DNA of 64,000 nucleotides from Alistipes sp. Lineage in GTDB: Bacteria > Bacteroidota > Bacteroidia > Bacteroidales > Rikenellaceae. The notes below the pieces were generated by a model. That model was given only the letters and a program-made list of their open reading frames with translations, made no database searches and was not told the origin of the DNA. The DNA lies in assembly GCA_017451685.1 (NCBI GenBank), contig JAFTNV010000027.1:1-64000 (forward strand), read 5' to 3'. The position numbers and the translations under genes were made by a program. The first letter of the stretch is position 1. Each line of letters opens with the position of its first letter. Of the stretch, positions 53,163 through 62,939 are shown piece by piece.

Positions 53163-54314
53163 ATGAGAAAAATACTCCTCACCCTGCTACTTTTAGCCAC
53201 CCTCACACACACCCGAGGCGAGGGCTTCAACCTTATCGTCGTGGGCGACCCGCAGCCTCAAACCGAGGAGCAAATTGCGCGCTTGGAGCACGACATAGTA
53301 CCACAGATAGGCACCATCGTCGAGGAGTACCGCGCGACGGGATACCCCACAGCCATACTACTCACAGGCGATGTGGTGTGGGACACGATGGAATTCCTGC
53401 CCCGCGTGAAGGCCATGTTCGAGAGCCTTGGCGTGCCGGTATATGCCGTTATCGGCAACCACGACCACCCCGCCGACATATCTAATAATGAGCGACTTGC
53501 CGAGAAAAATTTCGAGTCAACATTTGGTCGTAGGTACTACTCGTTCACGTTAGGCGACACACACTTCATTGCCCTCGACAACATACGTTACAGCGACCAC
53601 GACAACTACTCGATAGGCATCGACCGCAAGCAACTGAGATGGCTACGCCGCGACATACGCAAGGTCGGTCGTGAGCAACGCATAGCCATCGCCATGCACG
53701 CCCCCGCGATGAATTTCCGCAAGGGAGAGGTACTCGACTATGCCAACGAAATCATTGATATTGTAGAAGATAGGGAGGCGCATTTCATCACCGGCCACCG
53801 TCATCGTCATGCCACGGCCGACATCGCCCCACGCATCGTCGAGCACAGCGTAGCGCAAGTAAACGGCAACCTATGGTTTGCCCCCATCTGCTCCGACGGC
53901 ACACCGCAGGGTGTATTCTGCATCGAGGAGCGCGACAACGAGTGGCGCTGGCACCATCGCATATTAGGCAAAAGCGATGATTTTCAGATTGTTGCATGGC
54001 GCGAAGACTTCGTCAAAGAGCACGAAGAGTATATCGTCGCGAAGGTTATCGGCTGGGACGATAAGTGGCGCGTGGAGTGGCAGGAGAATGGCATCGCGAT
54101 GGGAGCGATGGAGCAGATAGAGATTGTCGACCCCGACTATATGTACTATGTCGAGCATGAGGCCGATTACAGCGACATAATCATGGCGCGCCTACGCCGC
54201 TCGGCATATCCTCACAAGCACTACTTCCGCTGTCGCAGAACAATCGAAAATAGCGAAATTACCATTGTTGCCACCGACCGCTTCGGGCGCACCTTCACCC
54301 ACAAAGTCGAGTAG
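53163..54314 (+). CDS. exported calcineurin-like metallophosphoesterase
   Basis: A protein of 383 aa from the ATG at 53163; signal peptide about 1-20. The calcineurin-like motifs appear in order: VVGDPQPQT, LTGDVVWDTME, VIGNHDHP (Asn/His-Asp), MHAPAMNF and TGHRHRHA. A C-terminal beta-rich extension (about 260-383) follows, as in many Bacteroidota enzymes. It hydrolyses a phosphate ester in the periplasm or outside; substrate unknown. The promoter at 53064-53093 excludes the longer frame. Confidence 0.85.
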   Translation: MRKILLTLLLLATLTHTRGEGFNLIVVGDPQPQTEEQIARLEHDIVPQIGTIVEEYRATGYPTAILLTGDVVWDTMEFLPRVKAMFESLGVPVYAVIGNHDHPADISNNERLAEKNFESTFGRRYYSFTLGDTHFIALDNIRYSDHDNYSIGIDRKQLRWLRRDIRKVGREQRIAIAMHAPAMNFRKGEVLDYANEIIDIVEDREAHFITGHRHRHATADIAPRIVEHSVAQVNGNLWFAPICSDGTPQGVFCIEERDNEWRWHHRILGKSDDFQIVAWREDFVKEHEEYIVAKVIGWDDKWRVEWQENGIAMGAMEQIEIVDPDYMYYVEHEADYSDIIMARLRRSAYPHKHYFRCRRTIENSEITIVATDRFGRTFTHKVE

Positions 54315-54339
54315 CACGAAACTTTCACATAACATCCAT

Positions 54340-55065
54340 TTAGCGTATGGCCGTGATACGACGTGTTACGGCAAGCGCAGCCACCGACACGCGACAGTCG
54401 GGCACGGCATCCGTAATAGCGCGTATCGCCTCGGTCATCGTAGCACCTGTGGTGAGCACATCGTCGACCAAGAGTATATGTTTCGCCCGTAGGCGCTCCG
54501 CATGGCGGACAGCGAAGAGGTTTTCTATATTCTGCCAGCGCTCGGCAGTATGTCGTCGTGCCTGCGAGGGGTTATTCCTACGACGGTAGAGGGCACCGCG
54601 TTCAACGCTGACACCCATCATCTCGGCCATACCCTCAGCGAGGTATGCCGACTGGTTATATCCGCGCTTAAGCATCTTCACGGGATGCAGCGGTATCGGC
54701 ACGATGACATCCACATCATCATAGCGCCCCGAGCATTTAAGCTCCGCGCCATACCAGCGACCCATCGTGCGGGCGATATGCCAGCGGCCGCCATACTTGA
54801 AGCGGTGCACGAGGCTACGCCAGAAGCCGTGACCCGAGTAGAAGAAGAGGGCCGAGCCCTCGACAATAGGTGCGATACCCGCGAAGCGCTCCTTCACCGG
54901 GTTATCCTCCTCGAGCCAATAGTTCGTCAGAGGTATATCGTAGCGACAGCGCATGCAGATGCCGTGCATCGCCTCCGTGACATACTCGCCACAGGCGATA
55001 CATCGCCGCGGAAAGAGAAGCGTGCTCAACGCCCCGAACATCCTACGAAGCATCGACATCGACAT
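54340..55065 (-). CDS. ComF family phosphoribosyltransferase-like protein
   Basis: A 241-aa ComF-type protein. An N-terminal zinc-binding CxxC...CMRC pattern (CIACGEYV; GICMRCRYD) is followed by a phosphoribosyltransferase domain with LVDDVLTTGATMTEAIRA. It resembles ComFC/GntX, linked to DNA uptake or repair in other bacteria. The start overlaps the priA end by 23 bp; alternative Met codons at 55059 and 55053 are possible. Confidence 0.85.
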   Translation of the reverse strand: MSMSMLRRMFGALSTLLFPRRCIACGEYVTEAMHGICMRCRYDIPLTNYWLEEDNPVKERFAGIAPIVEGSALFFYSGHGFWRSLVHRFKYGGRWHIARTMGRWYGAELKCSGRYDDVDVIVPIPLHPVKMLKRGYNQSAYLAEGMAEMMGVSVERGALYRRRNNPSQARRHTAERWQNIENLFAVRHAERLRAKHILLVDDVLTTGATMTEAIRAITDAVPDCRVSVAALAVTRRITAIR

Positions 55066-57295
55066 TTATCTTTACTGATTTATACGCCGGATTGTCGCCA
55101 ATCGCCTTAAGCGCCTCGGCAAGGAGCCTACGTGCGCGCGACAGCGAGGCACCCGACTCTATCTTAACCATTATCTCGCTGCGGTGCTCGCCACGCAGCA
55201 TCTCCAACGCTGCCGACACGGGGCCCATGACCCTCGCGCCAAAGATTCGGCGCAACACATCGCTGAGAGCGTGCGAGGCGCGGTGGAGCGTGTCGTACTC
55301 CTCATGGCGCAACAGGAGGCGTATGAGGTGCGAATAGGGAGGATAGCCGAAGGCCTGGCGCTCCGCAAGCTCGGCACGCGCCATGGCGTGATAGTCGCCC
55401 GAGGCGACATACTGAATAACGGGGTGCTTGGGCTGCGAGGTCTGAATGACAACACGCCCGCGGTCGTTACGCCTGCCGGCACGCCCCGCAACCTGCATCA
55501 TAAGCTGAAAGGCGCGCTCCGAAGCCCTGAAATCGGGCGTAGAGAGCAGGTTGTCGGCATTGAGGATGCCCACGGTCGTGACACCGCCAAAGTCGAAGCC
55601 CTTGGTTAGTATCTGCGTGCCCACGAGGATGTCGGCATCGCCACTCTCGAAGCGCTCGACGATGCGCTTAAAGGCACGCTCCGAGGTCGATGTGTCGCCA
55701 TCGAGGCGCTCCACACGTGCCTCGGGAAAGAGGCGCGAAACCTCCTCCTCGACCTTCTCCGTGCCGAAGCCCATGGTCGCCATATCTTGGGTCTCGCAGT
55801 TGGGGCACACCGATGGTCGCTCCATGGTATATCCGCAGTAGTGGCACTCCATACGATGTGTCGTGCGGTGCTCCGTGAGTGTCACGTTGCAGTGCGGGCA
55901 GCGGGGCGAGTAACCACACGTGCGACACTGTATATAGGGGGCATAGCCACGTCTATTCTGAAAGAGGATGGCCTGCTCGCCATCGTCGAGCGAGCGGCGC
56001 ACAAGGCGCAATAGGTCGAAGTTGAAGTGCGTCTTACGCTCGCCACGCTTCACCGCGCGTAGCGTATCCGACACCACGACCTCGGGCAACACCCCCTCGC
56101 CCCAGCGCTCCGTAAGCTCCACATAGGCATACTTACCTGCGAGGGCGTTGACATAGCTCTCCAACGAGGGTGTGGCACTACCCAGCACCACATGTGCTGC
56201 GAGCACCTTGCTCATCACCACAGCCACATCGCGGGCGTTATAGCGCGGTTGCATGTCGCTCTGCTTATAACTCGGGTCGTGCTCCTCGTCGACGATGACA
56301 AGTGCGCCCCTACGCAGGGGCAGGAAGAGCGACGAGCGCACACCCACAACGAGCTCACCGCCATTCGAGAGCGCAAGGCGCAGGAATGTCTGGCCACGGC
56401 GCAGGGGTGTGAGGCGCGAGTGATATGTCGTCGTGCGACCCTCGAAGATGCGCTCAAGGCGCTCGATAAGTTGCGAGGTGATGACTATCTCGGGAACGAG
56501 CATAAGGACATCACCACCCCGAGCAAGCTGCTCGGCAATAAGGTGGATATATATCTCCGTCTTTCCCGAGCCCGTGACGCCATGCAGCAGGGCTACCCTA
56601 TTCTCATTATGAGCCTCACGTATGGATTGCAGGGCGCGCTGTTGTGCCTCGGAGAGCGTAGGAAGGAGGAATTTGTCGCTATTGCCACCACGCATCACAG
56701 GTCGTTGCTCCACGACAATAAGGCCACGCTTACGCAGGTCGGCAAGTTGCTCGGCCGTGGCATCCACAAGGCGGCGTGGCACAAAGCCATCATCGCTACG
56801 ACACTCTATGGCGAGGGCTGCGATGCCATCCAACAGTTGCGTGCGGCGTGGTGCGCGGCGCGAGTGCTTCGCCACATACTCCATAAGGGCCTCCTCCGTG
56901 CGTAGCGCCTCGGCGAGGGCCACGAGGCCCTCCATCGGTGGCTCTATGCTACGCTCGTCGAGCTCCGCAAGGGTCGTTGCCGAAGGCTTAGCTAACGACG
57001 GCAGCGCCATGCGCATAACCTCGCCCACGGTACACATATAGTAGTCCGCCATCCACTCCCACAGGCGTTGTGCCTCGGGGCTAACAAGTGGCGCGGAGTA
57101 TAACTTGGCAATTATCGGCTTAAGACGCGGAAAGTCGGGCTTCATCGTCGTTATGCTCCAGACGATGCCCGTATAATAGCGACTGCTGCCAAACTGAACG
57201 ACAACAGCATCGCCCACCTCGACAGCCAACCCCTCGTCGAGCGAGAAGGTATACATCGGCTGTGCCAAGGGTAGAACCACCTGTGCGTACAACAT
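55043..57295 (-). CDS. priA: primosomal protein N' (replication restart helicase PriA)
   Basis: A 750-aa helicase that reloads the replication fork. The N-terminal 3'-binding and wing region precedes the helicase core with Walker A GVTGSGKTEIYI, DEEHDPSYKQ and QNRRGYAPY. The zinc-binding cysteines lie in CRTCGYSPRCPHCN and CHYCGYTMERPSVCPNC. C-terminal motifs are GTQILTKGFDF and QVAGRAGR. Normal length. comF lies directly downstream, overlapping by 23 bp. Confidence 0.95.
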   Translation of the reverse strand: MLYAQVVLPLAQPMYTFSLDEGLAVEVGDAVVVQFGSSRYYTGIVWSITTMKPDFPRLKPIIAKLYSAPLVSPEAQRLWEWMADYYMCTVGEVMRMALPSLAKPSATTLAELDERSIEPPMEGLVALAEALRTEEALMEYVAKHSRRAPRRTQLLDGIAALAIECRSDDGFVPRRLVDATAEQLADLRKRGLIVVEQRPVMRGGNSDKFLLPTLSEAQQRALQSIREAHNENRVALLHGVTGSGKTEIYIHLIAEQLARGGDVLMLVPEIVITSQLIERLERIFEGRTTTYHSRLTPLRRGQTFLRLALSNGGELVVGVRSSLFLPLRRGALVIVDEEHDPSYKQSDMQPRYNARDVAVVMSKVLAAHVVLGSATPSLESYVNALAGKYAYVELTERWGEGVLPEVVVSDTLRAVKRGERKTHFNFDLLRLVRRSLDDGEQAILFQNRRGYAPYIQCRTCGYSPRCPHCNVTLTEHRTTHRMECHYCGYTMERPSVCPNCETQDMATMGFGTEKVEEEVSRLFPEARVERLDGDTSTSERAFKRIVERFESGDADILVGTQILTKGFDFGGVTTVGILNADNLLSTPDFRASERAFQLMMQVAGRAGRRNDRGRVVIQTSQPKHPVIQYVASGDYHAMARAELAERQAFGYPPYSHLIRLLLRHEEYDTLHRASHALSDVLRRIFGARVMGPVSAALEMLRGEHRSEIMVKIESGASLSRARRLLAEALKAIGDNPAYKSVKINVDVDAS

Positions 57296-57336
57296 GGCAG
57301 CAGTGTTATTTAGTGGTAGGCGCTACACCCCGAGGG

Positions 57337-58311
57337 TTACGCCTTATTCAGCGCATCGAAGCCCTGACCATAGACACCCATAACCGAGCCTACGGTGAGG
57401 AAGGCATTGGGATCCTCCTCCTTCACGAGCTTCAGTATCATCGACGTGTCGCGCTTGCGGCATACGACCATCACAGCCTTCGAGGGGGTCTTAGAGTACC
57501 AACCCATGGTGTCGATGAGCGTAGCACCACGGTGTGCCTTGGTGTTGATAGCCTCGGCCATCTTCTCGTAATCCTTCGAGAAGATAAGAATCTGGTTCGA
57601 CTGCTGGTTGCCCGACTGCACGAAGTCTACGGTGTAGCCAATAACGGCAATCATGATGAAGCCGTATATCACGCGGGCAAAGGCCAACGACGACAGGGGC
57701 TCGATGACGATGTCGTTGCCGAGCACGGTGATTGTCGTAGTGAGGAAGAGCGACGAGATAAGAATACCACAGTCGGTCATGAGCAATACGCGGCCATAGC
57801 TCACGGTGCGGAACTTATTGATAATCATTGCCACGATGTCGGTACCTCCGGTCGAGCCACCCTGCATGAAGGCTACGGCGATACCCAGGCCACACGATGC
57901 AGCACCCGCAACGACGAGCAACAGATTGTTGGCATCGACCTCAGTCATCATCTTAACCATCAAGTCCTGAGGCACGTAGGCCTCAACGATGTTAAACATG
58001 ATAAACATCATGAAGATGCAGAAGAGAGTCTTGATACCGAACTTCCAGCCTACAATCATGACACCGAGGATGAGCAGTATGACGTTGATGATGAACACCA
58101 GCGTACCGATTGTCAGGAACGATGCAATGCTTGTGGGGAGGATGGCGTTGATGATCGTCGCCAGACCTGCAGCGCCACCACCCATGCCACCTGCCGGGAG
58201 CACGCATATAAGCCAACCAAAGGCGTAGCAGAACATACCGAAGGTCATCAACAGATACTCCTTGATGCCGATAAGAATGTCACGAGATGAGATCTTGATA
58301 CCCATATCCAA
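57337..58311 (-). CDS. YitT/DUF2179 family membrane protein
   Basis: A 324-aa membrane protein. Several transmembrane segments fill the N-terminal two thirds (about 15-35, 47-67, 73-93, 150-165, 175-195). GGAAGLATIINA and MQGGSTGGTDIVAMI are typical of the family. The C-terminal DUF2179 domain (about 225-310; GWYSKTPSKAVMVVCRKRD) is cytoplasmic. Function unknown. It has a promoter at 58381-58412. Confidence 0.85.
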   Translation of the reverse strand: MDMGIKISSRDILIGIKEYLLMTFGMFCYAFGWLICVLPAGGMGGGAAGLATIINAILPTSIASFLTIGTLVFIINVILLILGVMIVGWKFGIKTLFCIFMMFIMFNIVEAYVPQDLMVKMMTEVDANNLLLVVAGAASCGLGIAVAFMQGGSTGGTDIVAMIINKFRTVSYGRVLLMTDCGILISSLFLTTTITVLGNDIVIEPLSSLAFARVIYGFIMIAVIGYTVDFVQSGNQQSNQILIFSKDYEKMAEAINTKAHRGATLIDTMGWYSKTPSKAVMVVCRKRDTSMILKLVKEEDPNAFLTVGSVMGVYGQGFDALNKA

Positions 58312-58380
58312 ACAATGTTAATTAAGTTTAGCTGTTAGCGTCACTATAGTTTACGTTAGTAAAAATTCAATTTTGCGGCG

Positions 58381-58412
58381 CAAATGTACAAACTTTCGCA
58401 CAAATTGTACAA
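58381..58412 (-). promoter_or_regulatory. promoter of the yitT-like gene
   Basis: On the minus strand: TTG (58412-58410), 21 bp, TACATTTG (58388-58381), 70 bases before the start at 58311. Confidence 0.6.
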
Positions 58413-58442
58413 CTTTTACCAACTATTTTATGCGCCCACGTG

Positions 58443-58471
58443 CAAGCGTCTGTAAATTAGACGCTTGCACG
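58443..58471. terminator. hairpin after the GH92 pair
   Basis: GTGCAAGCGTCT and AGACGCTTGCAC (12 bp, perfect) around a 7-base loop. It follows the stop of the gene ending at 58482. No T-run on the minus strand, so it may be an RNA-stabilising end. Confidence 0.6.
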
Positions 58472-58481
58472 CATAGACGCA

Positions 58482-60665
58482 TTAATACCACTTGGTCTTC
58501 TCCTTGCCCATCACAAACTTAAGCTCGCCACCCGAGATAATCTCCTTATGTGTGATGTAGTAGCGGCCGAGAGCCTTGCCGTTAAGCTCCACGCTCTGCA
58601 CGTAGCGTGCCTCCTCGCTATAACCCTCGCGTACCACGGTGAAGATGCCACCCTCGACATCGACCTCCGCGCGGTCAACCATAGGCACACCAAGAACATA
58701 CTCACCCTTGGCGGGCTCCACGGGGTAGAAGCCGAGTGTCGTCATCACGTACCATGCCGACATCTGGCCCACATCCTCGTTACCCGAGAGGCCATCAGCC
58801 TCAGTAGAGTACATCGTATCCATAATCTCGTAGAAGAGGTCGGCACCCTTCCAAGGCTCGCCGAGCATCGTGTAGAAGTAGACGATGTGGTGGCTCGGCT
58901 CGTTGCCATGGACATACTGGCCGATAAGTCCCGAGATGTCGGGCGTGACATCCTCGCCCTCCATCTTCGTATCTGCCGTAAAGAGGCCGTCGAGGCGCTC
59001 AATCGTAGCCTCCACGCCACCGAAGCACTCAACCAACAGGTCGAGGTCGTGGGGCACTAACCATGTATACTGCCAAGCGTTACCCTCGCAATACTCGTTA
59101 GCGATACGCGAGGCGTTGAACGGATTGAAGTCCTCGCGCCACTGGCCCGTAGACGACTTACCGCGCACGAAGCCCGTCGAGGGGTCGAAGTAGTTGAGCC
59201 ATGAGTGGCTACGCTTCTCGAGGTAGGCTGCATCGTCGCTCTTGCCGAGCATCGTTGCCACCTCCAAGGCCGCAGCATCGGCAATAGCAAACTCCATATC
59301 GTGGGCGATAGACTCGGCCTGAAGGTCGCGAGGCATATAGCCATACTCCTTGCGGCACTTACCACCGCGCATATCGTGCATATACGAGAACTTGATAGCC
59401 TCCCATGCGCGCTCGGCATCAACACCCTCGATGCCCTTAGCCACAGCATCCGACACGGCAATGATACCCGGCGAGCCTACCATACAGCCATTATCCCAGC
59501 CCCAGAGGTGCCAGATGGGAAGGAAGCCCTGCTCGTAGCCAATGTTTACCATGGTGTTGATGACGTCGGCCATACGCTCCGGATGCGTGATGGTCATCAG
59601 TGGCAACTTCGCGCGGTAGGTGTCCCACAACGAGAAGGTGGTGTAGGTGTCGTGACCCGGGTTCTGGTGAATCTCCTGGTCGGCACCACGGTATGTGCCA
59701 TCGACATCCGAGAAGAGCGACGGTGCAACGTACATGTGGTACATCGCCGTATAGAATATCTCCTCCTGCTCGGGCGTAGCACCCTCGATGCGTATCTTAC
59801 GTATCTCGTTGTTCCACTTCTTATATGCCTCCTTGCGTACGGCATCAAACTCCGCATCCTTAACCTCGGCATCGAAGTTCTTACGTGCACCCTCGATGCT
59901 TGTCGACGAGAGCGCCACCTTGACGCCAATCTGCTCACCCTCGGTGGTTGTAAAGTTCAGGCGGTAGTAGAAGTTATCCTCGCCAATGGGCTCGAAAGAG
60001 TCGAAGGGCTTCGAGAACTCGGCAACGAAGTATACCTTCTGGAAGTTAGCCCAGCCGTATGTGTGGCGATGACCCTCCACGCGGTTGTTGCCCACAGCCT
60101 CGGCATACAAATCCTCGGGGCGATCCCAGCAGCCGCCATGCACAAGGTCGAGGATGATGGCAGCCTCCTGGCTTGCAGGGAAGGTGTAGCGGTGCAGACC
60201 ACCACGCTCCGTAGCCGTCATCTCGGCAACGATATTGTAGCGCGTGAGAGGCACAGAGTAGTAGCCCGGCTCGACAACCTCCTTCGTGCGGTCGGCCTCC
60301 GACCAGAAGCCCGTAGAGTAGTCACCCAAACGGCCACGACCATAGTTCACCTCACCCGTGACGGGCATGAGCGTGATGTCGAAGAGGTCGCCACAGCCCG
60401 TACCCGAGAGGTGGGTGTGCGAGAAGCCGATGACGCTATTCTCCGAGTCGTGATAACCCGAGCACCAGTCCCACTCCTGCGAGATGCTTGTGGGGCCCAC
60501 CTGTGTCATACCGAAGGGCACGTTGGCACCAACGAATACGTGACCATGGCCTCCCGAGCCAATCTTGGGATTTACAAGAGCCGCGTAGTCGCGCTCCTCG
60601 GTCTGCGAGCAACCCATAGCCAGAGCCGCGACAACCGTAAATAGTAGTAGTTTTCTCATTCTCAT
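58482..60665 (-). CDS. GH92 family alpha-mannosidase (lipoprotein)
   Basis: A 727-aa exported protein: lipobox ALAMGC (Cys19). GH92 hallmarks are present: GHGHVFVGANVPFGMTQVGP at the N-terminal domain, SHTHLSGTGCGD, and in the catalytic (alpha/alpha) domain NEPSHHIVYFY and GLSGNEDVGQMSAWYVMTTLGFYP. GH92 enzymes are calcium-dependent exo-alpha-mannosidases that trim high-mannose N-glycans; the linkage cannot be told. A second GH92 gene lies 3 bases upstream. Confidence 0.92.
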   Translation of the reverse strand: MRMRKLLLFTVVAALAMGCSQTEERDYAALVNPKIGSGGHGHVFVGANVPFGMTQVGPTSISQEWDWCSGYHDSENSVIGFSHTHLSGTGCGDLFDITLMPVTGEVNYGRGRLGDYSTGFWSEADRTKEVVEPGYYSVPLTRYNIVAEMTATERGGLHRYTFPASQEAAIILDLVHGGCWDRPEDLYAEAVGNNRVEGHRHTYGWANFQKVYFVAEFSKPFDSFEPIGEDNFYYRLNFTTTEGEQIGVKVALSSTSIEGARKNFDAEVKDAEFDAVRKEAYKKWNNEIRKIRIEGATPEQEEIFYTAMYHMYVAPSLFSDVDGTYRGADQEIHQNPGHDTYTTFSLWDTYRAKLPLMTITHPERMADVINTMVNIGYEQGFLPIWHLWGWDNGCMVGSPGIIAVSDAVAKGIEGVDAERAWEAIKFSYMHDMRGGKCRKEYGYMPRDLQAESIAHDMEFAIADAAALEVATMLGKSDDAAYLEKRSHSWLNYFDPSTGFVRGKSSTGQWREDFNPFNASRIANEYCEGNAWQYTWLVPHDLDLLVECFGGVEATIERLDGLFTADTKMEGEDVTPDISGLIGQYVHGNEPSHHIVYFYTMLGEPWKGADLFYEIMDTMYSTEADGLSGNEDVGQMSAWYVMTTLGFYPVEPAKGEYVLGVPMVDRAEVDVEGGIFTVVREGYSEEARYVQSVELNGKALGRYYITHKEIISGGELKFVMGKEKTKWY

Positions 60666-60668
60666 AGA

Positions 60669-62918
60669 TTAGTATGTTTTAAGTTTTAGTTCCTTTGCCT
60701 TCATCAGCTCGTCGTGCGATATGCGGTAGCGCTTGATGCGCTTGTCGCCAAGCGTTATGCCGCACGTGGCGATATAGTCGCCCGCACCCTCCTTGCTTAT
60801 TACAATGGTGCCCTCGCGAGTATCTATCTCCACACGGTCGAAGCGCGGTGTCGTTATCGTATAGTAGGGCTCACCCGGGCAGTCGGGATAGATGCCCATC
60901 ATCGAGAATACCGCCCACGCAGACATCGTGCCCGTATCATCATTGCCGGGCAAGCCATCGGGCGTGGTAGTATAATTCTCCTCGAGGAGGCGCTTAACGT
61001 ACTCCTGCGTAAGGTGCTCGTACCCCTTCACGCGGCTAAAGAGGTAGGGGTAGGCGATGTCGGGCTCATTCGTCGGGTCGTAGTGACCCTCGTCGAAGAC
61101 CCTCTTTAGCTTCGTCACGAAACACCGTCCGCCACCCATAGCCTTAATCAGGCCCTCGATGTCGTGGGGCACAAAGAAGGTATAGTTCCACGAGCTACCC
61201 TCATGGAAGCCTATGGTATTGGAGAAGTTAGCACCCGCCGCAGGGTCAAACGCGCCTACATACTCGCCATCCATGCCTATGGGTCGCATCGCCCCATCGG
61301 CCTTCGAGTAGTAGTTGCGCCACCCTCCGGCACGGCGCTCCATCTCCTCGGCAAGGGCCTCGTCGCCCATCTCGCGCGCCATGGCTGCAAGAGCATTATC
61401 CGCAACGTAATACTCCAAGGCGTGCGACACAGAGTTGTCGCCCGACATATCCTGCGCAAAGAGCCCCACGGGGATATATCCGCGCTCGATGTAGGGGTCT
61501 ATATCGGGGCGTATGGCGTTACTCCTACCCTCGGTCGTTGCCGAGCGCTTCATCGCCTCGTACGCAGCCACAACATCGAAGTCGCGAAGCCCCTTGAGGT
61601 AGCTATCGACAATCACCGGGATTGCAGGGTCACCCTCCATGGTGAAAGTCTCACGGCCGTATAGCTCCCAGCGTGGCAGCCAGCCCCACTCCTTCGACAT
61701 CTCGACCATCGAGTTGAGCATGTCGCTCTGCACCTCGGGATAGGCAAGCGTAAGCAGCTGGTGTACATTGCGGTAGGTGTCCCACAGCGAGAATACCGTA
61801 TAGCGCTCATAGCCCACAGCGACACCCGTAGCGTCGGACTCCATCGCGGGGTACTCGCCATTAACATCGCTCGCGATGTTGGGATGCAGCAACGCATGGT
61901 ATAGTGCCGTATAGAAGATGGTCTTATCCTCCTCCGTACCACCCGTTACACGTATGCGGCCAAGTGCCTCGCTCCACTTGTCATGTGCCTCACGACGCAC
62001 CATATCGAAACCCTTCGTGCCAACCTCCGCATCGAGATTCTTACGCGCATTCTCGATAGAGGTATACGATATGCCGACCTTAACCTCCACCTCTGTGCCC
62101 GCAGCAACATCGCCGAGCGAGAAGATAGCACCAATGTCGTTGCCCATAATCTCACGACCATAGCGCTCATAGAATTTGTACTCCCCGCTATCACCCGACC
62201 ATGCTGCCTCGATGCCCGTCATCTCGGGTTGCAGCTTCCAGTAGCGTATGCTCTCGGCGGGGTGCGACAGGCGCACGACAAAGTATATAGGAAAGACGGC
62301 CTGATTCGTATAGCAGAACGTACCGAGGAGGCGCATGCCCTCAATCTCCCTATCGCCAACCTTGCGAAGCATCGCTCCCGACTCGTTGGAGAGGGCCGTG
62401 CCAAGGTCGACGATGATATTTGCCCGGCCACCATCCTTAAACGTATAACGCTCCACCGAGGCACGCTCCGTGGCTGTAGCCTCGGCACGAACACCAAACT
62501 GCGTATATGTCGTGGCGTAATATCCGGGCTCTGCAACCTCATCGCTGTATGTCGACCCACGCAAGGTACGGTCTGCCTCACCCTTGCCCGTCGTCGCCAT
62601 CGTAATAACTGCGCCCAACTCCGGACAGCCGACACCACTCAAAGCTCCATGAGCAAAGCCTACGCTATACTTGTTACGCACATCGTAGGGCGTGCTCCAC
62701 CAGCGGTTATCCTTATCGTAGCGGTTGAGCTCCGAGCCCGTCACATTGAAGGGCACGGCCGCCATCATGCCGTGCGGAACAACAGCCCCGGGGTGCGTAG
62801 CCGAGTAGTCGGCCGTACCGATAAACGGGTCTACATATCGGGTATAACCCGTCAGCTCCGCAGCCATAAGGCTTAGGCATGTTACCGTTGCCAAAAGCGT
62901 TAATACGAGTCGCTTCAT
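60669..62918 (-). CDS. GH92 family alpha-mannosidase (secreted)
   Basis: A 749-aa protein with a type I signal peptide (about 1-19) instead of a lipobox. GH92 motifs: YVDPFIGTADYSATHPGAV, FAHGALSGVGCPELG, GSSWNYTFFVPHD and the catalytic-domain GLPGNDDTGTMSAWAVFSMMG. It is only 3 bases upstream of the other GH92 gene. The two proteins differ in export (periplasmic here, surface-anchored there), which suggests sequential cutting of mannose. Confidence 0.92.
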   Translation of the reverse strand: MKRLVLTLLATVTCLSLMAAELTGYTRYVDPFIGTADYSATHPGAVVPHGMMAAVPFNVTGSELNRYDKDNRWWSTPYDVRNKYSVGFAHGALSGVGCPELGAVITMATTGKGEADRTLRGSTYSDEVAEPGYYATTYTQFGVRAEATATERASVERYTFKDGGRANIIVDLGTALSNESGAMLRKVGDREIEGMRLLGTFCYTNQAVFPIYFVVRLSHPAESIRYWKLQPEMTGIEAAWSGDSGEYKFYERYGREIMGNDIGAIFSLGDVAAGTEVEVKVGISYTSIENARKNLDAEVGTKGFDMVRREAHDKWSEALGRIRVTGGTEEDKTIFYTALYHALLHPNIASDVNGEYPAMESDATGVAVGYERYTVFSLWDTYRNVHQLLTLAYPEVQSDMLNSMVEMSKEWGWLPRWELYGRETFTMEGDPAIPVIVDSYLKGLRDFDVVAAYEAMKRSATTEGRSNAIRPDIDPYIERGYIPVGLFAQDMSGDNSVSHALEYYVADNALAAMAREMGDEALAEEMERRAGGWRNYYSKADGAMRPIGMDGEYVGAFDPAAGANFSNTIGFHEGSSWNYTFFVPHDIEGLIKAMGGGRCFVTKLKRVFDEGHYDPTNEPDIAYPYLFSRVKGYEHLTQEYVKRLLEENYTTTPDGLPGNDDTGTMSAWAVFSMMGIYPDCPGEPYYTITTPRFDRVEIDTREGTIVISKEGAGDYIATCGITLGDKRIKRYRISHDELMKAKELKLKTY

Positions 62919-62939
62919 AATCAGTAGGTTATATCTATG

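Noticed and set aside
57262..58290. 342-codon plus-strand frame opposite the yitT-like gene
   Set aside because: His/Asp/Glu-rich shadow of a membrane-protein gene on the other strand.
59205..60644. Long open frame on the plus strand antisense to the first GH92 gene
   Set aside because: Mirrors a real GH92 gene, is rich in Arg/His/Val shadow composition, and has no promoter or recognised family.
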